Part shown: piece after piece, positions 1 to 6,422 of the stretch | How the letters are laid out: every line of letters begins with the position of its first letter | How positions within the stretch are numbered: position 1 is the stretch's first letter | NCBI GenBank assembly: GCA_018817905.1 | Contig: JAHISS010000133.1 | Location: forward strand, 1 to 10,431 | DNA length: 10,431 nt | Reading direction: 5' to 3' | Origin: Nanobdellota archaeon | Lineage (GTDB): Archaea; Nanobdellota; Nanobdellia; Pacearchaeales; GW2011-AR1 | Program-made: the position numbers and the translations under genes | Notes under the pieces: generated by a model | Told to the model about the DNA's origin: nothing | What the model saw: the letters and a program-made list of their open reading frames with translations, nothing else | The model's database searches: none

Positions 1-408
1 AATTGTAACAAAATTAAAATTGAATGCAAAGTTTGTGCAGGTTTGTGCGCGAATAATTTTACACAATCACAAACGATTGAGTTATTTTAATCTGATTGAG
101 AATTAGTTTATACGCAAAGCCTACTGGGCCAGATTAGAACCAATCGGGATATGTTGATAGATAAATAGAAAATTAGCTTTAATTGTAGCCACTTCTCGCA
201 GTCACGTATGGCATTTAATCATAGCACAATACTCCACACGCAACATGCTCGCCCCCAAAGATTAATAATAAAATCAATCAAGATGTGCTGGTTGGACTTG
301 CGGATAATTATTTGGGTTAGTTGGAGTCGTGTGTTAGTAACTTGATGGGGGAATTCGTAATTAATCTTAAGAGCTTAAACTTAAAAACTTTGAACAAGAC
401 GTAGGTTT
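1..408. other. Gene-free AT-rich spacer with repeat remnants
   Basis: I see no convincing coding frame here. The stretch is AT-rich and holds degraded pieces that resemble the repeat family at 5200-5695. The segment 122-165 (containing AATCGGGATATGTTGATAG) resembles 5607-5632. The segment 248-270 (GCTCGCCCCCAAAGATTA) resembles 5574-5592. The segment 267-285 (AAAATCAATCAAGATGTG) matches 5341-5358 almost exactly. The last 35 bases carry the promoter of the RNA gene that follows. Confidence 0.6.
373..391 (+). promoter_or_regulatory. Candidate box A promoter for the tRNA-Ser transcript
   Basis: The run GCTTAAACTTAAAAACTTT is the only archaeal TATA-like element upstream of the tRNA. A start about 26 bases downstream would fall near 405-412. 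That is 50 bases before the mature tRNA 5' end and right at the start of a tRNA-like leader. No box A is visible between 409 and 461, so the tRNA is probably transcribed with this leader. Confidence 0.5.
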
Positions 409-461
409 GCCCACATGGCACAATCGGACGAAAGTCCTCAAGCACCATCTGAAACAAAGAA
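409..461 (+). ncRNA. Structured leader or small RNA mimicking the tRNA 5' end
   Basis: Bases 409-424 repeat the first 16 bases of the tRNA (462-477) with one mismatch. Bases 412-418 (CACATGG) can pair with 445-451 (CCATCTG) in six of seven positions. This closes a hairpin with a symmetric 7x7 internal loop and an upper stem GGAC-GAAA-GTCC at 426-437, a GNRA tetraloop. An ACA trinucleotide follows at 454-456. The same 445-451 strand is also a perfect complement of tRNA bases 465-471. It could be a tRNA leader controlling folding or 5' processing, an atypical H/ACA-like guide, or debris of a partial tRNA duplication. The structure is seen in the sequence; the function is unknown. Confidence 0.45.
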
Positions 462-665
462 GCCCAGATGGCACAATGGAACTGCGCCTGCCTCGAGAGT
501 ACGACTTTCTTTAGAAAGCGAAAACTTCGTTTTCTCATTCGTTCGCCAAGAGGACAAACGAAAGAAAGTTGTACGCATCAAAGAAACTATGATAGGTCCT
601 TAGGACTTGTTAGCGAGCGAGCAGGTTTCCTTCGGGATTTCCAGGTTCGATTCCTGGTCTGGGCG
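462..665 (+). tRNA. tRNA-Ser(CGA) with a 122-base intron
   Basis: The two exons are 462-497 and 620-665, giving an 82-base class II tRNA that should read UCG codons. The acceptor stem GCCCAGA (462-468) pairs perfectly with TCTGGGC (658-664), and the discriminator is G665, as usual for archaeal tRNA-Ser. The D stem is GCA/TGC (471-473/483-485), with GG in the D loop. The anticodon stem is CCTGC (487-491) with GCAGG (621-625), and the loop is C T CGA G plus A620, so the anticodon CGA sits at 494-496. The long variable arm has a TCC-TTCG-GGA hairpin (628-637). The T arm is CCAGG-TTCGATT-CCTGG (641-657). No CCA is encoded. A T-rich stretch (666-676) could end transcription. Confidence 0.94.
498..619 (+). 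other. tRNA intron at position 37/38 with bulge-helix-bulge splice sites
   Basis: The four-base-pair central helix is CTCG (492-495) with CGAG (614-617). It is flanked by three-base bulges AGA (496-498) and CGA (618-620), each cut after the second base. This is the substrate of the archaeal tRNA splicing endonuclease. At 122 bases the intron is long. Inside, 499-512 pairs with 561-574 over 14 positions with one G-T wobble. A second hairpin is AGGTCC-TTA-GGACTT (594-608). The intron-side helix does not close directly against base 613, so the motif is canonical on the exon side and relaxed on the intron side. I see no homing endonuclease. Confidence 0.88.
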
Positions 666-688
666 TTTGTTGTTTTCCTCAACAGGAA

Positions 689-700
689 TTTATTTAAATC
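689..700 (+). promoter_or_regulatory. Box A promoter for the surface glycoprotein gene
   Basis: TTTATTTAAATC is a strong archaeal TATA element. Transcription would start near 720, leaving a leader of about 13 bases (CAAGAAGAGAACT) before the ATG at 734. The spacing supports 734 as the intended start and not the TTG at 822. Confidence 0.65.
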
Positions 701-733
701 CATTTTTCTTATCTAACTCTCAAGAAGAGAACT

Positions 734-859
734 ATGGGATTTACTAAAAGACATATTGAGAAATTTAGCCAAAAGAGGTTAAGGAGGTTTTTTTTCAGTA
801 GTTTTTTCTTTTTTGTTTTAGTTGTTTTTTTTTGGGACTTGGGTTTCAGCTTTGTTTAA
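734..859 (+). other. Signal-peptide reading frame of the surface protein, out of frame with its body
   Basis: The ATG at 734 opens 41 codons that stop at TAA 857-859. Residues 1-18 are basic (KRHIEKFSQKRLRR at 5-18), followed by a Phe/Val-rich hydrophobic core. This is a textbook n-region and h-region of a secretory signal. The large frame that follows is offset by one base. Removing one T from the nine-T run at 825-833 joins both frames. The merged signal would read on through GTWVSA-LFNQSS, with a plausible cleavage after VSA. The shift must lie between 822 and 856, because the other frame has a TAG at 819-821, and the T9 tract is the only long homopolymer there. A sequencing or assembly slip or phase-variable slippage would both fit. 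Confidence 0.75.
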
Positions 860-3800
860 TCAGTCGTCGATTCATTATGTTTCTTTTGAAGAAAGTTTTT
901 TGTCAGAATATCTTGAGAATGCGACTTTGGTTCTAACTGATATCTCTTCTGCAAGCGTGACTCGGAAAAATCAAACGTGGATGGATTTCGACGGAGTGTC
1001 TAATTCTGTAAATGTGAGTCATGATGCTAGTCTTAATTTTGTTGATTCATTCACAATTTCCACGTGGCTGAACGGGACGTACGCAGCAGCTGATTACAAC
1101 ATGTACGCAAGAAAAGGAACTGCTACCTTTTATGCAGCAGTTTATTACCTTTGTGCATACGGGCGGTTTTACACAGCAGACGCAGAATGGATACAAACAA
1201 GGGGGTCGACAAAGTTGGACGATAGTCTTTGGCATCATCTTGTTTACACTTACGATTCAGGCGCTGAAAATTCAAGAGCAGGCTTAAATGATTATACGAT
1301 ATTAAAACCATTTAACCAAACAATTGCTGCTTCAACAATAGTCCCTGGAGGAGCAGCAGACGAATGGGACGATTCAATCAGAGAAATAGGAAACATGCTT
1401 GTGTATGACGACACAGATGAAGTTTATCTTGATATAAACAGAAGTTATGTTGACCTTGGAGACGTTGCAGATTTTAGTTTTGGAAATGGGACCGCTGATT
1501 TTAATTTTACATTTTCTTTATGGTTGAATTATAGCAATGACAGCAGTTATCAAGCTGTTTTTGGTAAATACACAAACCCTTATGAGTATTATGTTAAAAT
1601 TGACCCTTCAACAAATATTCTTTTTGTTATCCTAAGGGATAATAGTGCTGCTCAAAATATCGAAAGAATAGGCAGCGTTAGAATTCCTGAAGAAAGGTGG
1701 GTCCACTTGGCAGTAACTTATAATGCCAGCGGTTCTGGAAATGGGATAAGGATTTATTTTGATGGAGTAGATGTCTCTGGAACAGTAACAGATGGAGGAG
1801 GATATATCGCTATGGAAAATACAGCTTCCCCTTTCACTTTGGGAAGAAGATCTGGAGGTTCATATCCTTACAACGGTTCAATCGATGAATTCAGAATTTA
1901 TAATAAAACTTTAAGTCTTAGTGAAATTTTAGAAATCAATGCTTCTGGGCGGACAAGAAACGAATCTTTGGTTAATGATAGCAGTTTAGTTGCTTGGTAC
2001 GATTTGGACGAGGGGACAGGAAAGTCTGAGATATTTGACCATAACGGTGTGCATAATGGAACTCTTCAGACAGCTGCATTTTGGTCTACGGATAATAAAC
2101 GATTTAAATTATTCTACACAGGATTCAACGGAACATACGTTGGAACTAACACATACATTGGTTGTGCATATTCGGGAGATGGAGTAACATGGACAAAATA
2201 TGGAAAAATCATCGAAGACAGAGCACTGGAAGACCCTTATGTTGTTAAACACAACGGTTATTACTTCCTCTATGCGGAGGACAAAGAAGACGTTCCATTC
2301 AGGAATATCAGAGGATATAATGCCACAGACTTCACAAATTGGACAGATATGGGTGACGTTCTTGACATTGGAACTGGATGGGAAAGTCAAGATATAAGTT
2401 CCCCTGCGGTTTTAATTGAAGACGGGGTTCTTTACATGATGTATGAAGGGAGAGATTCAGATTCAACTAATCCGTTTAGGGGAGGACAAATTGGTCTTGC
2501 TAATTCTACAGACGGGGTGGTATGGAGCAAGAACGCTAATAATCCTGTAATGTCTGGAACTGGAAACCAAAGCAACTGGGATGCTAATAGCACTGTTCCT
2601 GACGATATTATCAGTAACGGAAGTGGGTATTTTATGCTTTACCACGGAGTTAGTGATACTTATGGTTTTTGGGCGGGCATGGTTAATTCGACTAATTTGA
2701 TAAATTGGTCAAGGCATGGAACCAGCCCGATTTCTTTTAGAGATACTGCGATGTTTGTCTACAACAATTCTGATTATTTATTTACTTATGAATCTGGAAA
2801 CAATATTATTTTAGCTTATCCTTGGAGAATTGACAGCCCAAAACTTTACGTCGATGGTTCAGAAGAATTATTTTATTTAACTTATGAGGATTCGAGAGGG
2901 AGGAGTATTGCAACTGACAGCGGGATGTTTTCTATTGGTAAGGCATCCACTGGAACTCCCTACGCTTATAACGGCTCGTTGGACGAAATGAGACTATACA
3001 ATGTGTCTCTTTCAGCCTCTGAAATTCTGGAAATTTACAACAACGGAAGAAAACAGAATACCAGCGTTCTAACAACCGGAAACAATTCCAACCAGGTTTT
3101 GTACATGCCTCTTAACGAGAATCAGGGAGCTACAACTTATGAGCAAAGCGGTCAGTCAAATAACGGAACAGTTTCTGGAGCTACGTGGAAAGATGATGGT
3201 TTAAATGTTAGTTTTCTTCAAGATACAGATTATACACTTTACGGTGTGCTTGGGAAAATTGAGTTGTTAGTTGAAAATTATGACCGAAGTTTTCTTACAG
3301 CGAATTATAATTCTACGACGGAGATTTTGAACAATACAAAATCAACAGATTCGACTTTTAAGATTTACAATTTGACAGGAGCTTTGGTTTACAACAAGAA
3401 CGGTTCAATCTACGGGGAGCAAAATCTTTCTAAGAATACTGGGAATTTAAATGTTACCTTGCCGCCGGGAAATCTGACTTATGTTTTGAATAATTTTAAT
3501 CTTAGCGAGGGAGCTAATCGGTCAAATAGTCCGCTGGCAGTTTTGTCTAAGACAACGGTTACAGCTGCAGACGGGACTAGCACAGTGACTTATTTGTTGA
3601 ATTCTACGCTTTTGGATACGATAAATCAGACAGATTTTTTTGCGGTGGCTACTTGTTTGGCATCGGGCGATACGGCAGTTTTTACACATTCAGGAGTTCA
3701 GACAACTCCAAATGATCGTTGTGTTTCTACAGGTAATGTTTTATTCACGCTTGATAATTTTGGAAACGGGACAAATACCCTGACTATAAATTACAATACT

Positions 3801-4376
3801 GCGACTTACAGTGAGTCCATAGTCACTACTCCAAGAGGAGGAAGTACGTTGATGGACATCAACATTGGCAGTGTTCAAGGAGGAGATAGTCGTTCGGGAA
3901 ATTTGAAATATGGGTCTCGGCTTAAATTTGAGATAAATGGTACTTTGCATCAGATAAGGATTAAGACGACTTCTCTTTCAGAGAGGAAAGTTGTTTTTGA
4001 AGTGTCTTCGACTAAGCAGGAAATAATTTTGTTTGAGGGAGAATCAAAAGAAGTGGATTTGGATTTTGATGGGGTGTTTGACGTCAGATTAACTTTGGAA
4101 GAAATTATTTCTGGGAGTGAAAGCAGGATTGTTGTTACCTTGTTGGGAGAAGTTGTTGAAGAAGAAATAAAAATTGTTGAAGAAGAAGTGGGAGAGGTTG
4201 ATGATGAAATAATTGAGGAAGGGATGTCTTTGACTGATAAGATAATTTCTTCTGTGCTTGGCGTTGTTCTTGTTGGGATAGTTTTATTAATTTTGAAAAG
4301 GGAGAAGCTTTTGATTTTTAGGAAGAGGAAACATCTCCGAAGGGCGAAGGGTTTTAAGCGCCACAGAAAACGATAA
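822..4376 (+). CDS. Giant LamG/five-bladed-propeller surface glycoprotein, membrane anchored
   Basis: The open frame gives 1184 residues from a TTG that is probably not the true start. With one T removed at 825-833 the protein starts at 734 and has 1213 residues. Residue numbers here count from 822. LamG (concanavalin A-like) domains lie at about 54-195 and 200-373. A third LamG is split: its first strands are at 388-425 and its end at 673-745, with a five-bladed beta-propeller of GH43/GH32-like style between (427-672). The propeller has repeated S/N-x-DG/N-x-x-W motifs at about 451, 502, 562 and 623, plus DPYVV (471-475). A LamG-like start recurs at 757-790, and a small beta domain with an acidic LDFDGVFD motif lies at 1028-1108. 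An acidic linker (1109-1134), one helix (about 1141-1158) and a Lys/Arg-rich tail follow. There are more than 40 N-x-S/T sequons, none in the tail. This implies a glycosylated, outward-facing protein with the C-terminus in the cytoplasm. Carbohydrate binding is inferred, and catalysis is unproven. Confidence 0.85.
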   Translation: MFFFGTWVSALFNQSSIHYVSFEESFLSEYLENATLVLTDISSASVTRKNQTWMDFDGVSNSVNVSHDASLNFVDSFTISTWLNGTYAAADYNMYARKGTATFYAAVYYLCAYGRFYTADAEWIQTRGSTKLDDSLWHHLVYTYDSGAENSRAGLNDYTILKPFNQTIAASTIVPGGAADEWDDSIREIGNMLVYDDTDEVYLDINRSYVDLGDVADFSFGNGTADFNFTFSLWLNYSNDSSYQAVFGKYTNPYEYYVKIDPSTNILFVILRDNSAAQNIERIGSVRIPEERWVHLAVTYNASGSGNGIRIYFDGVDVSGTVTDGGGYIAMENTASPFTLGRRSGGSYPYNGSIDEFRIYNKTLSLSEILEINASGRTRNESLVNDSSLVAWYDLDEGTGKSEIFDHNGVHNGTLQTAAFWSTDNKRFKLFYTGFNGTYVGTNTYIGCAYSGDGVTWTKYGKIIEDRALEDPYVVKHNGYYFLYAEDKEDVPFRNIRGYNATDFTNWTDMGDVLDIGTGWESQDISSPAVLIEDGVLYMMYEGRDSDSTNPFRGGQIGLANSTDGVVWSKNANNPVMSGTGNQSNWDANSTVPDDIISNGSGYFMLYHGVSDTYGFWAGMVNSTNLINWSRHGTSPISFRDTAMFVYNNSDYLFTYESGNNIILAYPWRIDSPKLYVDGSEELFYLTYEDSRGRSIATDSGMFSIGKASTGTPYAYNGSLDEMRLYNVSLSASEILEIYNNGRKQNTSVLTTGNNSNQVLYMPLNENQGATTYEQSGQSNNGTVSGATWKDDGLNVSFLQDTDYTLYGVLGKIELLVENYDRSFLTANYNSTTEILNNTKSTDSTFKIYNLTGALVYNKNGSIYGEQNLSKNTGNLNVTLPPGNLTYVLNNFNLSEGANRSNSPLAVLSKTTVTAADGTSTVTYLLNSTLLDTINQTDFFAVATCLASGDTAVFTHSGVQTTPNDRCVSTGNVLFTLDNFGNGTNTLTINYNTATYSESIVTTPRGGSTLMDINIGSVQGGDSRSGNLKYGSRLKFEINGTLHQIRIKTTSLSERKVVFEVSSTKQEIILFEGESKEVDLDFDGVFDVRLTLEEIISGSESRIVVTLLGEVVEEEIKIVEEEVGEVDDEIIEEGMSLTDKIISSVLGVVLVGIVLLILKREKLLIFRKRKHLRRAKGFKRHRKR

Positions 4377-4390
4377 ATTATTTAAAGAAC
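4376..4390 (+). promoter_or_regulatory. Box A promoter giving a leaderless start at 4408
   Basis: AATTATTTAAAGAAC is centred about 25 bases before the ATG at 4408. This is the archaeal spacing for a transcript that begins at its start codon. The element begins at the last base of the upstream stop codon, so the two-gene unit can be transcribed independently of the surface gene. Confidence 0.65.
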
Positions 4391-4407
4391 AAAGTATTTG
4401 TTAGTTC

Positions 4408-4782
4408 ATGGTTGGAGTTTTTCCTGGTGCAGAACTTAGAGACGAGTTGAGGAGCGTTTATGTTGCAGTTAAGCCAAATGGTTTTCAAATGTCGCCAGAT
4501 GTTTTTTTAGGGAGAGTGGAATATTCTTTTTGTGTCGAGAAAACTTCAGGAGCTCCAAGACCTCCAGAAATTGCTGGAAGGATTTTTCAGAATCTTGTTA
4601 CAGCAGGAATTGCAGGATATGTCGGAGAGAATGTTGGTGTTGACTTTTCTAAAGCGCGGGAATTGGTTGTGCAAGATTTTGTAAGGCAAGCTATTGATTT
4701 TTTCCAGGATGGGAACGGCGATGTTTTTCATGTTCCAGGTAAGGGTTTGATGGATAGGGTTTTGCAACAGCAGGCATGGTAA
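4408..4782 (+). CDS. Hypothetical protein, 124 residues, coupled to the YjbQ-family gene
   Basis: I do not recognise this family. The protein is soluble-looking, with no signal or membrane helix. It starts MVGVFPGAEL and has a Pro-rich turn GAPRPPE at 48-54. A small-residue stretch follows (NLVTAGIAGYVGENVGV, 62-78), then an amphipathic helix-like region rich in Phe/Val (81-100). It carries DGNGD at 101-105 and ends in QQQAW. A box A 25 bases before the ATG and no Shine-Dalgarno suggest a leaderless message. Its last codons overlap the next start (ATGGTAA at 4776-4782), which argues for translational coupling and a related role. That it is a real gene rests on the overlap, the promoter and the codon pattern; its function is unknown. 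Confidence 0.72.
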   Translation: MVGVFPGAELRDELRSVYVAVKPNGFQMSPDVFLGRVEYSFCVEKTSGAPRPPEIAGRIFQNLVTAGIAGYVGENVGVDFSKARELVVQDFVRQAIDFFQDGNGDVFHVPGKGLMDRVLQQQAW

Positions 4783-5189
4783 AGACATCTACGATTTCTA
4801 TCAAGACGAAAGGAAATTGTGATATTGTTGATTTGACTGGAAAGATTCAGAGCGAGATTAATAAGTTTGGTTTTGACGAGGGCAGTGTTTTGGTTTTTGT
4901 TTCTGGTTCGACTGCTGGTCTTACTACGATTGAGTTTGAGCCGGGTTTGGAAAAAGATTTGAAAGAGTTTTTTGAGCGCATTGTGCCGAGTGGGGAGGAA
5001 TATCATCACAACGCGAGGTGGGGTGATGGAAATGGACACAGCCATGTCAGAGCTTCGTTGTTAAAGCCAGATTTGAATGTGCCTTTCAAAGACGGGAAAT
5101 TACTGCTTGGGACTTGGCAGCAGATTGTTCTTGTTGATTTTGATAATCGGGAAAGGACGAGGGAAGTTGTTGTGCAGATTTCTGGTTAA
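4776..5189 (+). CDS. YjbQ/UPF0047 family protein (secondary thiamine-phosphate synthase-like)
   Basis: At 137 residues this is the full usual length of the family, which forms small trimeric cytoplasmic proteins. The signature is intact: HHNARWGDGN at 77-86, then HSHVRASLL to residue 96, with the conserved His residues (77, 78, 88, 90) that bind metal or phosphate in solved homologues. PFKDGKLLLGTWQQIVLVDF (103-122) and the closing R-x-R-x-VVVQ are also present. Some homologues rescue thiamine-phosphate synthase mutants weakly, hence the family name, but the true substrate is unsettled. The ATG overlaps the upstream gene's stop by seven bases and lacks a clear Shine-Dalgarno, so it is probably translated by coupling. 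Confidence 0.93.
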   Translation: MVKTSTISIKTKGNCDIVDLTGKIQSEINKFGFDEGSVLVFVSGSTAGLTTIEFEPGLEKDLKEFFERIVPSGEEYHHNARWGDGNGHSHVRASLLKPDLNVPFKDGKLLLGTWQQIVLVDFDNRERTREVVVQISG

Positions 5190-5204
5190 TCTTATTTTCC
5201 ACCA

Positions 5205-5315
5205 CCGCCCAGAGCCTTAAGTTATCACATAAACCAGAGCTGATTGGGGCGCGTGTTGATAATGGTTGTCTTTTGATTTTAGAAGCTCCGCAGTTTTGCT
5301 GTGATTGGGAGCTTC
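5205..5315 (+). repeat. Intergenic repeat copy A, ending in a hairpin
   Basis: This copy aligns with 5580-5690 at roughly three quarters identity by eye. Shared blocks include AAACCAGAG, GATTGGG, TTGATAATG and TTTTGATTTT. The end is an inverted repeat: GAAGCTCC (5282-5289) pairs perfectly with GGAGCTTC (5308-5315), with an inner CAG/CTG pair. The hairpin could act as a transcript end for the gene stopping at 5189, although no T-run follows it. Confidence 0.65.
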
Positions 5316-5484
5316 ACTCAGAATAAATATTCCTAAATTAATAAAATCAATCAAGATGTGTGATGTAACTATAAATCCTAATTCCTGATTTTATGATTAA
5401 ATATACAAACATCAATAATAAACAATCCGATCACGATAGTTGTCTGTTTATGAGATAATTATTTGTAGGTGTCTATTTAATTGG

Positions 5485-5525
5485 AAAGAAATCCCCACAG
5501 CTTGCTACTGGGTAAATGCCGCCTA
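5485..5525 (+). repeat. Fragment of the intergenic repeat end
   Basis: GAAATCCCCACAGCTTGCT, followed by GGGTAAATGCC, aligns with the end of copy B (GAAGCCCCGGAGCTTGCT then GGGTATTTC, 5656-5687). This is a third, partial unit that directly precedes copy B. The identity is obvious in AGCTTGCT and the CCCC/GGGTA spacing but is short, so the call is tentative. Confidence 0.4.
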
Positions 5526-5573
5526 ACTCCCCGAGCCAGTTCTTATTTGTCATTCTTTTACTAAACTGACTCA

Positions 5574-5690
5574 GCTCGCCCACCCAGAGATTATCATACA
5601 AACCAGAGTCGATTGGGATAGGTGTTATTGATAATGATTGCTTTTTGATTTTTGAAGCCCCGGAGCTTGCTGTGTTTGGGTATTTCATTC
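5574..5690 (+). repeat. Intergenic repeat copy B
   Basis: This copy aligns with copy A at 5205-5315. The main indel is a three-base insertion (ATT) near 5626. The copy B hairpin end is less perfect than in A (GAAGCCCC against GGGTATTTC). Read on the minus strand, both copies give similar short peptides in one frame (GASKIK, then SGL and DNL). Because copy A is interrupted by stops and no start is shared, I treat the element as a noncoding or decayed repeat, not a gene. Confidence 0.65.
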
Positions 5691-5736
5691 ATAATTTTCT
5701 ACTTTTTGTAAAGCCATTCTTTGAATTTCAGAATAA

Positions 5737-6417
5737 CTATTTTCTTTTCGTCAGGAGGAAATGGAAAATCGCATAAATGAAAATCAGCGCGTATGCGATG
5801 CTCACTATCAAGAAAATAAATAGCAAAAGTTGGTTTTCTTTTATTATGTCTGCTCCGAGATATGTTTGGATAAAAATAAGGGGTACAAGGCCGAGAGCTG
5901 TGCCGGTTAAGAAATGCGAGAATTTCATTTTGCTTAATCCCGCGAGGTAGCTGAAGATATCTGAAGAGGTGACTGGGTTGATTCTTAGGAAGAAGATAGC
6001 GAATGCCCCGTATTTTTCAGACAGTTTGTCAAATTTCCCCCTGTGTTTTTGATTGGTATTTCTTTCAATGTAATCTCTTCCAATTGTCCTGGCAATCAGA
6101 AATGCAAGCGCTGCTCCGATTAAATTTCCGATTAGAACAAGGATGCCTCCGAGAAATGTTCCGAAAATTATTCCGGAAGCGACGTATAGCAACAGCGGCG
6201 GTATTGGCGCAACAATCACTTCAATTATAACTATCAGGATTAAAATAATTGCCGACAGGCCTCCGAATGAGCGGATATAATTTACAAGAGAGTCTATATC
6301 TTCTGCCATAATTGAGTATACAACTCCTTCAGAAGAATAGGAATAGTATGAACCTGCGACAATCCCGATTAAAAACAGCAAAAATAAAATTGCGAGGGTT
6401 TTCGTCTTTTTTTTCAT
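5737..6417 (-). CDS. VTT-domain (TVP38/TMEM64, DedA-like) membrane protein
   Basis: The protein has 226 residues from the ATG at 6417. A TTG 15 bases further upstream would overlap the previous gene, so I prefer the ATG. Its first helix is near residues 7-25, with several more hydrophobic segments (about 53-72, 75-110, 139-146, 170-188 and 197-221). The VTT core is visible: the re-entrant APIPPLLLYVASGIIFGTFL stretch (70-89) and the FLRINPVTSSDIFSYLAGLS stretch (143-162), which corresponds to the R-x-x-P...AG region of the family. DedA/VTT proteins are polytopic and are linked to lipid scrambling, undecaprenyl-type lipid carrier recycling and membrane homeostasis. The substrate here is unknown. 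The start is five bases after the kinase stop, so it is in one transcript with that gene. Confidence 0.88.
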   Translation of the reverse strand: MKKKTKTLAILFLLFLIGIVAGSYYSYSSEGVVYSIMAEDIDSLVNYIRSFGGLSAIILILIVIIEVIVAPIPPLLLYVASGIIFGTFLGGILVLIGNLIGAALAFLIARTIGRDYIERNTNQKHRGKFDKLSEKYGAFAIFFLRINPVTSSDIFSYLAGLSKMKFSHFLTGTALGLVPLIFIQTYLGADIIKENQLLLFIFLIVSIAYALIFIYAIFHFLLTKRK

Positions 6418-6422
6418 TACAG

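Larger units (their letters stand above)
5190..5736. other. 547-base gene-free region with intergenic repeats
   Basis: No gene can be supported here. The region separates a plus-strand unit that ends at 5189 from a minus-strand unit that ends at 5737. It holds two clear copies and several fragments of an imperfect repeat, listed separately. The centre (5340-5480) is very AT-rich. It contains ATAATTATTTG (5455-5465), which is shared with 304-314. I found no strong terminator with a T-run for either flanking unit. Confidence 0.65.

Noticed and set aside
409..461. Second, degenerate tRNA gene
   Set aside because: Only the first 16 bases match a tRNA; there is no anticodon arm, variable region or T arm before the real tRNA begins.
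415..603. Plus-strand open frame of 62 residues over the tRNA
   Set aside because: It lies across the tRNA leader, exon and intron, has no promoter spacing of its own, and its codons are explained by the RNA structure.
468..716. Plus-strand open frame of 82 residues over the tRNA
   Set aside because: It starts inside the tRNA acceptor stem and runs through the intron and T arm; it is a by-product of the RNA gene.
5282..5315. Perfect hairpin as a bacterial-type intrinsic terminator
   Set aside because: No T-run follows on either strand, and archaeal termination relies mainly on T-runs; the hairpin is better described as part of the repeat.
5473..5688. Minus-strand open frame of 71 residues in the repeat region
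   Set aside because: It coincides with repeat copy B. The matching frame in copy A has a stop just upstream and lacks a start, and no promoter or ribosome site supports translation. The conserved frame is recorded as a finding instead.
5205..5690. CRISPR array
   Set aside because: The repeats are long, imperfect and only two full copies; there are no uniform spacers and no cas genes.
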